Below, in pieces: positions 1 to 11,600 of a stretch of 64,000 bases of DNA; within the stretch, counting starts at the first letter, position 1, and the number at the start of each line of letters is the position of its first letter. Below the pieces are notes generated by a model. The model had not been told where the DNA came from. It made no database searches and saw only the letters and a list, made by a program, of their open reading frames with translations. The translations under genes and the position numbers were made by a program. The DNA is from Asterochloris sp. CNOR1 (lineage: Eukaryota; Chlorophyta; Trebouxiophyceae; Trebouxiales; Trebouxiaceae), in assembly GCA_963969365.1 (NCBI GenBank), contig OZ017750.1, positions 2,914,001 to 2,978,000 on the forward strand, read 5' to 3'.

Positions 1-479
1 CTGGCTTGGCAGGCAGTGCCTGGCTAGGCCCTGAAGAGAGCGCCTGTCAGCCCCATTGAGAGCTTCTGTCTATGACATTAGATGGGATTAAGTAGTTGCA
101 CTTATTTGGCATCGCGCCAAGCACGCTTCCCATGGCAGCTGTATGCATGATGGCACCAGACCACGTCGCGAATGGGGGCCGAGGGCAACGCCAAGGTGGC
201 GCTACCTCAGCCCGACTGCCGGCTGCAGGCACTGAAAGGATGAACATGCCGCGCCAAGGACGCACAGTGGCCCTGCTTCTGGAGGTTGATTTCCCCCTAA
301 GCTGTCACAGCCGCCGGCAGGTCATCTGCACTGCCGACAAATTCTGGGAGCAGCTCCATATGGCTGCCGTGCCAGCTGCAGTCAATTCTGCTCACCATTC
401 AAAGTCTAAGCTGGCGCCCGCGTCTCGACTGACACCAGCATCTGAACTGACACCAGCATCAGCATCACAAGAGGCTCAC
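1..479. other. No recognisable coding; intron or 3' region of the kinase gene
   Basis: All frames were read and no kinase C-lobe motif (DVYxFG, PxxF, R of subdomain XI) is seen. A GTGAGC donor begins at 479 on the minus strand. A short direct repeat of about 18 bases (CTGACACCAGCATC twice) lies at about 429-460. It is best read as intron sequence running toward the left edge. Confidence 0.4.
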
Positions 480-3400
480 CATGCTGCTGATGCCGCATTT
501 GAGGGTCTCTGGTGCCCAGTACGCGAGGCCGCCGATGTCTGTGCGTGGCAGGATGGCTGCGCCTCGTGTGCTGTTGCCAAAGTCTGTCAGCTGTAGGCAG
601 GTAGCAGCGCTCAAGAGTGCACACGATTCCAGGACGCCTGGCAGCTTGCCATCTGCCTGGGCAGCTGAGCAGACAGCGCGGCAGGTACGGAAGACATCTT
701 GAAAGTGCTGTCCAGCACTTTCAGTATGGCATGCAATCAGCAACTACGCCCCTAAGTGGACAGCATACACAATGAAGCGCGCAGCAAGCTGCCGCGGGTG
801 GTGGTCAGGCAGCTGCTGACCCTGCGAGTCCTGACCAACCTTAGAAGTAAAGCCCCTCTGTGTCTGGGCTGCCTTCAACAGCACGTTGCTGCTGCAGACG
901 TCTCCATGGACAATGCCTTCGCCATGGAGGTAGGCCAAAGCTCCCGCCACCTCCCAGGCGGTGGCTGCAGGTGCAAAGGCCATATGCTGCACAAGATGTG
1001 TTGATAGCCTGCTGACCCTTCGGCAGCCCTTTCAGGAGCAGCAGCTTCCCATGCTGTGCCATGCAGTGGGCTGCACTTTGCAGGTATGTGCTGAGGTGTG
1101 ACTTGCAGCGCAGGTCGTGGTGGACTGCCTTTCAGTGGCTGCAGATGCAAACTAAGTGCTCAAGGTTTTATTGGATGAGCTCGTGTTTGGCTAATTGTGC
1201 AGCAATGCTTGGGGGCGATTTGGGTAGCATGCTGCTCAACTTTGCTGCGCGCAGGGATAGGCAGCACTCACTCAGCAGGGGGGTCATCTGGCGCTTGGAG
1301 TCTGGCGTGAGGAACCAGCCCCTCAGAACGGCATCCTGCACCGTGGGTGGGAGGCAGCATGTTGATGCAGCACCCAGGGGATGCTCAGAGGGGCAGGGGA
1401 ATAACTCAATACAGTTGTGATGGTTTTTGCCGCTGCTTACACAGCAGACGGGTCTTGAAAGTCCTTCTCTGCAGTTGTGACTGCCATCCTAGGTATGGCC
1501 ACACCAGCCCCTCACTGCACAAGCTCCAGTGCGTCTCTCAATCAGGGCTTGGGCACTTTTCTGCTGAATGCATGTTGGTTGCGTGGTGCTCAAGCTTGAC
1601 CAGAGCCCCTGTCCTGCCCTATCTGTGTGCGAGGTCCTGTCAGGCCCCAGCAGCATGGGTGGGAGCTTGACCCCGGTCACTGTCATGGCCTGTGGTGCCC
1701 ACCTGCAGCGTCCCCATGTTGCAGAGCTCCATGACCAGCCAGCACTCCACCAGGGTAGCACCCCTTCGAACAGCACCGTCAGTATGCCTTTCTTGCCCAG
1801 TCACAGCCAGCCCAGTCACAGCATCTGCTGGGGCGCCCTCTGCCAGAGGGTTCTGGTAGAGCACCTGCAGCCAGGTTGCGTGCGCTCCTCGGAAGCACAC
1901 AGACCGTGCCACCAGGGGGGCTGCCAGACAGTGACAAGGCAGAGGCACCCACTGCAGCTGCACAGTGCATGCAGCAGCCTCATGGACTGAGTATGTAACA
2001 TTGTTGTCTGCCTGCTGAGTCTGACAGACACTGGGCAGCTTCTGTTGCTCCTCAGGTTGCTTGGTGTGTGCCCAGCACTGCCTGGCAGATGCCATGCAGC
2101 AGGCCGGCCGGGACAAACCCAAAATGAGCCGTGGCCTCGCTGTAGCCAGCACAACCAAAGCGTCACAGGCTGCCCACCTGGGCCCCTCCATGCGCGGGTT
2201 TCTCTGCAACAGCAGCCACTGCAGCACTGGGAAGCACATGCCGTGCAGCAAGCAGGCCAGACAACCACACAAGTAGTCTGACTGGCATCCACCACATTAT
2301 ACGATTACATGCTGCGGGCTACCTACCTGCCCCTCATGTGCTGGTTGCGCAGCAGCAGCGCCGCTGCCGGCCTGCCTGCTGCCCAGGTCGCCCTCTGCTG
2401 TGGAGGTAGCAGCTGCATTCCAGGCGGCCGTCATCACAGGGGCTGCAGGCTGAGATGTTGACCCAGCCCTCCAGCGCCAGAAGGTCAGCATCCGAGCATG
2501 CCATGGCCGGAGCCTGGGCTCAGCCAGCCGCTGCCTGTCTGCAGAGTTTGCAGCCAGCCCTGCCTCACTTCGGGTGGCTGAGGCAGCTTCAGCAGGCTCC
2601 TGCTTCCCCAACCTGTGCCTGGCCTCTGGCTGCAAATCTGCCTGCTTGCCATCAGAGGGAGCCACCGCAGGCAAGGGCGGCTGCGCCGGCTGCGAGGGTG
2701 GTCCAGAAGCAGCAGAGCCCTTGGGCTCCTCCGCGGCCAGCTGCCCATCAGCGCAGCCTCTGGCTGTGCCGGGCTCCTGACTAGCACTGGAGGCCCCTGC
2801 AGTGCCAGGCTCTGTTCTGGCAACATGGGGTCCTGCTGTGCTGGGCTCCCCAGAGGTACTGAACCCATCTGCTGCACCGCGCTCCTCCCTGGCGCTGTCT
2901 AGGTCGCTTGCCACAGCCGGCAGGACTGCTGTGTCGAGCTGTGCCACCTGGGGTGACTGTCCAGGCTGGCTGCCTGGGCCTGCCTTTGCGGCTGCTTCCA
3001 GCAGTGCAGCAGCGGGCTGCGACACCTGGCCAGCTGGGGCATCCGCCTGTTCAGTCGTCGTACTGCCCAACTCTGCAGCACCTGCCGAGGGTGCAAGAGT
3101 GGCGAGCTCCCGCGCTGCTGCACCAGACTCCCCTTCAAACGTGGGCACCCGCTCGTCGCCCACAGCCTGCTGTGCCGCAGCCTGCTGTGGCTGCTGTGCA
3201 GCCATGTCAGCAGCAGCCCTGGCCTGGACAGTGTCGGCTACAGGCTGGCCTACAGTAGGCAGCCCCAGCACCTCAGCCCTACTCTTGACTCGACCACCCT
3301 CCGCCACAGCATCCAGGTGCTGCGCTTCAGGTGCTGGCCTGTCAGCCCCTGGCAGGCCAGCGCCGGCTGAACCACTGCTGTCGCCAAGAACAGCCTTGGG

Positions 3401-6400
3401 AGCCTTGGCACTGCCTGCGTGGCTGCCCTTCTGTCTCACAGCGTACTTGAACGTGGAGCAGATGTGGGGGTGAGTGATGGAGGTCGCCACCAGGGCTTCT
3501 AAGGGAACAAGTACACCGTCCTCCCTGCGCAAGCAGCCGCCTGGAGGTACGTGCACCATCTGCAGCACAAGCAAGGTAGGAGTGCACCAAGTGAGGGATG
3601 TGATGGCGTCGGCGCTGGAAGGAGCACATGCTATCCCCAGCTGCAGCCCCACCAATCGTATGGCAGTCTGGCAGGCAAATCAGACGATGGCCGCAATGGG
3701 AAGCATACAGGCCCACCTTGACAGCCACGCGGCTGCCGCGCCACTCTGCGCGGAACAGCTCCCCGTCGACGCCCTGGCGCAGCGGCTCCCGGATGGTCAC
3801 GTCTGAGAAGGCGTCCAGGGGCTCAGGCGCCAGACGAGCGCCTGCAGGCAGGCAGGAGGAGCTACAGTGAACCAGGCTGCTCAGCAACCTGCAAAACGGA
3901 GAAAGACAGCCACAGCTGCCGTCCCAGGTTGAGGCAACGCAGATCTGATTGACTGGGGCTCAGGCACTAGGTGAGCGCTTGCAGGCGTGCAGAAGGCACG
4001 ACTGATTCTGCTTGACTGCTTGCGGAGAACAGGGAGGCAGTGACAGTTGCTGTCGCTGCCTGAGTCGCCGCAAAGCTGGATGATAGCGCACCAGATGAGC
4101 GCCTGCAGGCAGGATCTGATTCTGCTTGGACTGCTTGCACAGGCAGGCAGGCGCGGTTGCTGTCCCTGCATGAGTCTATGCAAGCTTAATGCCCAGGGGC
4201 TTGCTCAGAAAGGCACCTACCTGGAGGCCCAGTCCATCTGCTGTGGATCACTGCTGCTTTGACAGGCACAACAGGATGATCTGGCACCAGATGGCAGCCC
4301 ACCACAAGCTAGACCTGGCCTGCATGGCTGAGGAGACTGTGCACCTTTTGAGGGCCACCTCCACTGAGCGCTGCAGCGATGCAGTCAGAAGGGTGCCGCA
4401 GCAGCGACAGCTGCAGAGCTGGGGACTCCAGGTGGAAGTTGTGCTGCACCAGGAATGCAGCAACCAGCAGCTCATGTTCAATTCCATGGCCACAGCACCC
4501 AGGGGCCCACCTCTGTGAGGCTCAGCAGGTGCGTAGAGAGGCTGAGGGGAGTGGAACATGCCCTGCCCAAAGCTGCTGCTGCCGTCCTCAAAGCTGAACA
4601 TGACCCCGCGGAAGGAACCCCCTGCTGAGCTGGCGGCGCTGAGAAAAGATTTTGAGCGCGGTCCTCCTGGCCGCTGAATGCTGGCAGGGAGCAGGCTGGA
4701 GGCCTGCAGCAAAACCTGGTGCTGTTTGTAGGTCAGGCGACCGTGGGGCAGGAGGTGGTTCACCTCTGTATCAACCATTGGGCAAAGGCACTTGACGAAA
4801 GGGATGAGCGCCTTCAGGTGCAGTGTCAGCAGTCTGCAGCAGCCTCAGGTGATGAGACGGCTACTAGGGTGGCACCGGGCCGGGAGGGCCAGGTGCCAGC
4901 AAGGCACTGTCTGGGGGCTTTGACAGGAGGTTAAGATCAAGTGCTTGTGCTGTTTGCGGCTGCAAGGCGCGCCGGGAGCCTTGTGAGCTGGTGGATTGTG
5001 CTGATGACCATCCATTGCAGTCATTTGCTGTTGCAGCAGATGCTTCAAGCTCACGCCAGGGCCGCTGGGCAGCTCGAGGCCGCTGGATTTGATGATCACC
5101 CAACACTGCATTTGCAAAGCATGCCTCACCTCGCTGCCAGCAGAGTTGACCAGTGAGGGGGTGTCCTCCATCAGGCTTACAAAATACAGGCCAGTGGAGG
5201 CGGGCGTGTTGGCAGGCTCCAGGAAGCTGGGCAGGCCGACGAGCGGGGCAGAGCTGTCCAGCTGTGGCTTGGAGGCTGGCCTGCAGGTGTGGGACCCAAA
5301 GCCGGCGGGCTGAGAGAGGGTAGGACTCAGGAGCGTCAAGCAGCAGTGAGTGGCGCCGGGCACATCTGAGGAACATGACTCCCACCGCAGAAAAATTGGA
5401 CAGGCAGAAAGCAGGCTGTGCTTGTGCACTACAGGCTGGCGTTCTGTGTAGCATGGCACAGAAGGACAATTAGTTGTGCTTTGCAGTAACGGACTGCCAG
5501 AGGAGATTGCAATACCGTTGCAGACTGCCCAATAAGGCCAGAACGGCCCCTCCCACCTGAAGCGCAGCAGCATGGAACGCCCCTGCATCTCCCCAACAGC
5601 CAGTGTGAACTCATGATTCTGGCTGAGCGCAAAGGCAGCCCCCTCCTGCAGCATAGCACATAGGTCCCTGAAAGCAGAGCATGATGCAGCAACAGCCTGT
5701 GCCTGACGGCCTCGCTGCTTCCGCAGGTATGCTGTGGCACCCCAAGGGTTCAAGGTTTGCAGTAGTGGACGATGCCTGGGCCATCTTGGGACGTCGCAAA
5801 CGCATCGTATGCGTGCAGGCAGGATAAGCTGCTCAGCAAGGTGAAGCTGCAAGACAACAACAAGACATCTTGGGCAAGAATTGAAGCTCACTGAGCATAC
5901 CTTGCTGTCCTCTGCAATAGGGAAGATGTCTGTCAGGTGATTGCCAGTCAGGGCGCCCCCCTGCTGCGGCAAAGCCTGCTGCCAGCCCTGATTGGCGTGG
6001 AGGACAGGCCAGCCTGGCTCGCTCATGTTGCACAGCATCAGGCCCTGCACAGTGCAAAAGTGAGGTGTGCTTGCAACTTCACCATAACAAGTATGGCCGC
6101 ACCCGCAGTCTGCAAGCCATTTGTGCAGCAAGGATGCACACGCTCTGACACCTTACTTATTGTTGATGTTGCTTGTCAAGAGCATGAACAAGGTGTACAC
6201 TTGACACAGCAGCAAATATCACAGGAAGCTCTCAAAGGTCAGCGATAGCAAGGCTGGCAGATAGTGCTATAACAGGAGAGGCCCTGCCACATGCTTTGCA
6301 GCCTCCTCAGCTGCACCTCCAACCAGATGTGCTGAGGTCATGGGGCCACCTCAGACAAACACTCAAAGCATTGCCAGGCAGCCACGCTGAGCAGAGTCAA

Positions 6401-7942
6401 GAGCTAGCAATGCACAGCTCTCATGGGCACACAGTTGCCTGCCAGCTGTGGCAAGCGCCTTGGTTGCACCTCTGAGACACACTCAATGCTGCGCGTGAGG
6501 AGTCGCCCCGCTGCCGCCTGCTGCAGCAGGGCCTTGCGGTCCTTCTCCAGATGGCGCACCACCATCTCTGCAAAGTGGGGCAGCAGCTGCAGCTGCTGCA
6601 CGGACAGCTCCCGCGGCGCCTGATCCATCACACACCTGCAGGGAACGTAGAGGGACTTTGGCTGCTGCAGTTCCAACTGCTGTAATGGGGCATGCAGAAT
6701 GCATAAACAGCAATTGCTTAGCAATCAAGCAGACCTGAGTGTGCAGCTTGAGGGTTCATGCAGCCCAGCGACATGTTGTTTGGACAGAAAGGGCAGAGTG
6801 CAGCGGTGTAGGGAGCCAACTGCAAGTGTGTCAAGCATGCTCCATGTCTGACGTCGAGCTAAAAGGCGGTGAAATGATTTGGTGCTGGGTGTTCTGCGCA
6901 GAGCAGAGCGGCTCTGACAGTGCAAGGAGCTATAACGTAGGTGATGTGTGAAGCAGGCTGCATGTTTACACAAGCTGGGAAGTGGGCTGCTGGTGGGTAA
7001 TATATTCAGAGCAGTGCGGCTCTCACATTGCACCCAGCCTGTAGCCTGAGGACACGACAAGGGGGCAGCCAGCATAGAAGCGCACAAAAGGAGGGCCCGT
7101 CACGAATGGGTTGTTCATGAACCTGCAGGCAGGCAGGGAGGCTGGGCATGCAGAAAAGTAGGACAGCTGGCAGGCAAGCACTGGATGTGAAGCAGCAGTT
7201 TGTGCCCCAAAAGGCGTCGCGCTCCTGTCGGCCCACCTCAAGTGGGTTTGGGAATGACACTCAAGTGGGCTCACCGGACATCCTTGGTGGCATCAGGCAC
7301 CACCAATAGCTCAATCTGGGAATCAAGGAAGGTGTGCCCGCAGAAAGAGAATTCGCGAGGATGGGAAAACCCTGCAGCAACGTTCTAGAGGTCATGCTGC
7401 GTGCTCATGCAACCCCCAGCAACACGAGTGCAACTACAACAAGGTCAAGTCATTGCAGATGGCGAGCTTGCAGCAGCACACCTGTCACTGGGAGGGGAGG
7501 GCACTGGAGGACCTTCCACCACAGCCTATCGGTGTCTGCCACACTGATGCCTACAGACGAGAAGCCTTCTGAAATCAGCCAAATAATCAGCGCCCAAACG
7601 AGGCTGGTGGACAGCCCTCCTTGCAGCATTTGTTTTGGGGCAGTGACACGTGAGAGCCCAGGAGCAGGGACAGACATGTCTGCACTGCAGCCCTGCTTGT
7701 GTACAGGTCAAGGAGGCATAAAGCAGAAGCCCACCTGAGATTGGTGCCTTCAGCAGACTGCCAAGCAGTTTGGACACTGACGTGAGGTACGGATCCTCTG
7801 ACGTGTTCAAGATCTTCAAGCTTTGGACCGCTTGGATGCGCTGGGCCTCATTGGGGGGCAGGGGCAGCACTGGATGGACAGATACTGATTCAGGGGAAGA
7901 TCTGGCCCCTGCTGCAGCCTCTTGGGGCTCAGACTCCGTCAT
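480..7942 (-). CDS. GAF-PAS-protein kinase (TKL/Raf-like), multi-exon, 3' end unresolved
   Basis: A predicted sensory kinase. The start is the ATG at 7942 (MTESEPQEA). A GAF domain follows: NEAQRIQAVQSLKILNTSED, VGISVADTDRLWWK, FCGHTFLDSQIELLVVPDA, then PRELSVQQLQLLPHFAEMVV near 6600. A PAS-like stretch is at about 6020 (LMLCNMSEPGWPVLHANQGW) with its continuation near 5600. The kinase N-lobe is near 3750 (EPLRQGVDGELF, VAVKV) and continues near 3460 (ITHPHICSTFKY). A 300+ residue Ala/Pro/Gln-rich insert follows at 2300-3430. The C-lobe then shows LVMELCNMGTL, YLHGEGIVHGDVCSSNVLL, LTDFGN and YWAPETL. The last exon I recognise ends at the donor at 480. The Asp of the catalytic loop, DFG and APE are present, while HRD reads HGD, as in algal TKL kinases. 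No αF/C-lobe tail is visible at 1-479, so the gene either continues off the left edge or is degraded. Domain calls are firm; ligand and targets are unknown. Confidence 0.8.
3817..4175 (-). repeat. Tandem copies of exon start plus acceptor in kinase intron
   Basis: The true exon start (minus, cag then GARLAPEPLDAF) is at about 3817-3847. Two decayed copies lie upstream in the intron at about 3950-3990 (reading ASAHLVPEPQSI) and 4077-4110 (reading ALIWCAII). Spacing is about 125-136 bases. The intervening intron text also repeats: a tract like CTGATTCTGCTTGACTGCTTG occurs near 4001-4022 and again near 4117-4138. Confidence 0.75.
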
Positions 7943-8650
7943 GCTGGGAGTCAAAGGGCACAGATTCGCTGAACAAAAATGCCTGAGATCTGCTTAGAGT
8001 CAGCTGAGGTTGCCTGCAGTGCCGATGTCCCTGTCCCAGAAAGCATGCATCTCCACTATCGATTGCAGTGGCATGTCCTCCATCGGGTTTGACCTTCAAG
8101 TGGTTTACGTTCCAGCTCCAGTTTATATTCCCCAGCGTAAATCATCCTCAAGAGCGTCCTCAGCCTTGCAAACGACATACATTTTGTCGACTGAGGTGCA
8201 GAACAGCAGCTCTTCACGCTATTGCAAGGAAATGCAGCTACATTTGTTGATCGCGATTGACTGCAGAGCCCTGCCCCAGCTTGGTCATACTACTTTGGGT
8301 TCAGTGTGTATCCCAGTGATTTGAGCACAATGAAGTCATAGTTTCATGTGCTGTTCTGTTGGGGAGATGCATTATTAGTGTCCCTAAGCACCTGCAGACC
8401 AAGTTTTCACAGAGCTACCTGATTATCAGGTCTCAGACAGGATTGCAGGATGACATCAGTTGCCACAGCCAATAAGCTGCTGGACTTTCTGGACTGCTAC
8501 TTTTGACAGAAGTGCATGGTTTCTGCAGAAGGCAATGCAGACAATCAGGTGGCTGAGTACGGACACCAGCAACTGACTTGAAAATTGTTGTGTCAGTTTT
8601 TGGATGGAGGAGGTACACCTGAAGTTCAAGACTCTGGACAAGTTGGCCAG
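7943..8650. other. Intergenic: golgin-like 3' UTR and kinase 5' region
   Basis: This lies between two minus-strand genes. Base composition drops to a more AT-rich level around 8090-8640. No ORF with family similarity and no clear TGTAA signal on the minus strand was found. Confidence 0.4.
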
Positions 8651-11600
8651 TTACTGATCTGAGCCAGCGCCTGTGGTGTCCTTTCGCGGCTGGGCACATC
8701 CAAACACGTCCCAGAACCTGGCAGGGGTGTTGCTCTGCACGCCTCCACTGGCCTGCTGGGGGTCTGCAACCATTCTGATCTGCCAGCTCAGCTCCTTGGC
8801 TCGCCTCTCGGCAGCCTCAAGCTGGCGCTTGACAACGTCAAGCTCCTGATCAGCCTTTGCAGCTCGCCGGGACTGGACTTTGGCAGCTAGCTCTGCCTCC
8901 TCCAGCCTGCAGGGGAACCTGAACAGCTCACTCAGGCAGTTGTTGCCACTACATGGTGGTCATGGGGCTGCAATCTGGCAGCAAGTGCAGTCTCCTCCAG
9001 CCTGCATGGTTACAGCTGTCCATCACAAGTCCCAGCTTGGCAGCGTGCTGCAATGGCGGTTTGGCAGCAAGCTCTGCCCAGTCCAGCCTGCAGACATTCA
9101 CCCATGCAGCTCAGCACAACACAGATTTGTCCCCTGCCAGACAAAAGCACAGCAGCTTTGCACCCCTGCACAGTGGCAGCTCTTGCTTCAGTCTGCAGGG
9201 GCATGTCAGCAGCTGGTGGCCTTAACATTGATCAAGGGCCACAAGATGGCTTTTTCCTGCTTGAAGGGCTCAGCAGGCACAAGGCTGTCTCTAAAAATAC
9301 AACAGCTGGGCGGCATGATGCTGTGATGTGCAGCAGCAGGCAAGAGTGCTGTGCAGGAAAAGCGTCTCCCTGCTCATGCTCATGCTCACTGACACCTTGG
9401 CCCTTTTTTTCGCTGGCTCATGATCACTGGCACATTGCAATGCCAACCTGCCACCCAGAGGCAGAGCACAACCGACTCAAAGCCTCCCACCTCCGGTGCA
9501 GATGGTCTGCCTGAGACAGGTCGTCAGCAACAGTGCTTGCTGTGCGTGAGGGAAGGCCCGACACGTCTGCAGCAGACTCAGCCTCTGCTGCCAACTCAGC
9601 CAGCTGTAGACTCAGCTCGATCTTGGCAGCCTCGGCAGCCTGGGCGCGTGCCTCCGCAGCATCTGCCAGTTGACGAGCCTCGGCAACAACTGCGTTGGCC
9701 TCGGCTGCCTGCTCACGACAGGCAGCCTCACGCTCTGCAAGCAGTGCAGTAGGTTATTTGCGAGGGACCTGCAGCGGCAGCAGGACAAAGGCGCTCCCTG
9801 CATCTCCTCCACCCTCAGCAAGGCGGCTCTGCACCAGCTCAGCAAGTTGCCGGCTGAGCGGTTTTGCACTTACAACCACCACAGGCGTTTTCACCTCCGC
9901 AACCACCACAGATGGGGAAGGGCTGAGACACATGGGCGTGCTGATGTTGCTGTCTTGCGCGACCATCAGACAACAGCATGGGGTCTCCACGCAGCCTTGC
10001 TGTGTGCCCACCGCTAGCAACAAGCCGCTGTGGAGGCCTGCCCAAAAGAGTGTCACCGGCAAGTGGCGAGCATCATGCACACCTGCAACGCGGGCCTGCA
10101 CCCTCTCCTCCACTTCACCAGCAGTGCTGTCCTGCTGCGCCGCAAGGGCGGCAGCATGCTCCCCCACCAGCGCCTCTGCTCGCCTCTCAGCCGCCAGCAG
10201 GCGTCCCTCCAGAGCAGCAGCCGCCCCCTGTGCGGCGGCCAAGTCCCCTTGCACACTTTCGAGAAGCTCCTCCAGCTGCGCCGCTCTCTGGTCGGCCTGG
10301 GCTGCAGCTGCCGCCGCCGCCTGCTGCTCCTGGAGGAGGCACAGTGCAAATTGGTAGACATGGAATATTCTTGTGAATCTGCTTTACAATTAGAGTGTGT
10401 GCTAGGTGGGGAGCCAGGGACAGCTGCTGCAGCCACTGCCTGCTGCTCCTGCAGGCAGGGCGTCAGGCTGGGAGGGCATTTCACATGTAATGCCAAGGTC
10501 TGACAGGCAGCAAGACTCAAACTTAGATGTCTGCGGCAGCAGACGCCTCTGTGTGTTGCTGGCCCATTTCATCTTCATACATATACAAGCTGAAGAGGGG
10601 AAGGGGCAGCAGCGAACTAAAACCCACAAAAAGATGGCGACTCAGGGCAGGTGTCACCTCAAGAGCCAAAGCCTTCTGCTGCTGAGCAGCCTCAGCAGCC
10701 GCAACAGCATCAGCTGCCTGGGACTGTAGGGCTTCAATCTCCTGCCTGAGCTTCCCCTCCCGGCTCTTGAAGGTCCCGTTGAGCATGCTGAAGCGCTTTT
10801 GGCGCTCTGCCGCCTCCGCTTGAAGGCTCTTCAGCTGGGTAGCAGAGGCGTCTGCTGCCTGCCTGGCTTCAGAGGCCTCTGCAAGGGCCCCGTCTGCTTG
10901 CCTGCAGCAATTGAAGAGGGGCATGAGTCAAAACAACGGAACATGTTGAGCAGGACTGCCAGCAGTCAACAAACACCAAACGCCGCAATAGCAAGGCGGG
11001 ACAGGCAGAAGTCTGCGTCTAGTTGGGTGAGAATGCAAGCAGCTAGCCTGCACCGAGCCATCACCATGGCAAGCAGAGAAGAGAAGCCTCTTGGCCAGCG
11101 TACCGTTGCAGCTCGTCATTCTGCTGCCTGAGCTCCTCAGCCTGCTGCTGGGCAGCCATGTTGCCCTCAGCCTGGCCATTGAGCTCTTCAGCCCTCTGCT
11201 TTGCGTCCTGAAGCAGCATGCAGATGGTACTGAAAGTGAGCATCGGCTGCCGGCTCCCCACATGCAAGTTGTGCTCCTGCTGAGGTGGGCAGCCTAGCAG
11301 GCTGCGGAGCCAGCCAAAAGCAGCGAGCCACGGCCTTGGTGCTGTGCATCTGCCAGCCTGCTGCGCACAGCCTGCCAGCAGCCGGTCTCACACTGCCAGT
11401 CTGCCAACAGGACGCGTCTCGAAGATCTCCAAGCAAGTCTGTGGTGCTCACAGAACCTGTCCAGACACCAGCAGATAAACTATGACATAGCCTGTGCAGC
11501 TCCTGTACACCCTGCTGACTGCTGCAGCAAGAGACAGAGATCCCATGACGCCACCTCCAGCAGATTCCTTTGCGCACCCTTGAAGCTGCAGCACAACAAA

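Noticed and set aside
9695-10376. Long plus-strand frames rich in Ala/Ser/Arg
   Set aside because: Mirror images of the repetitive coiled-coil codons of the minus-strand golgin-like gene.
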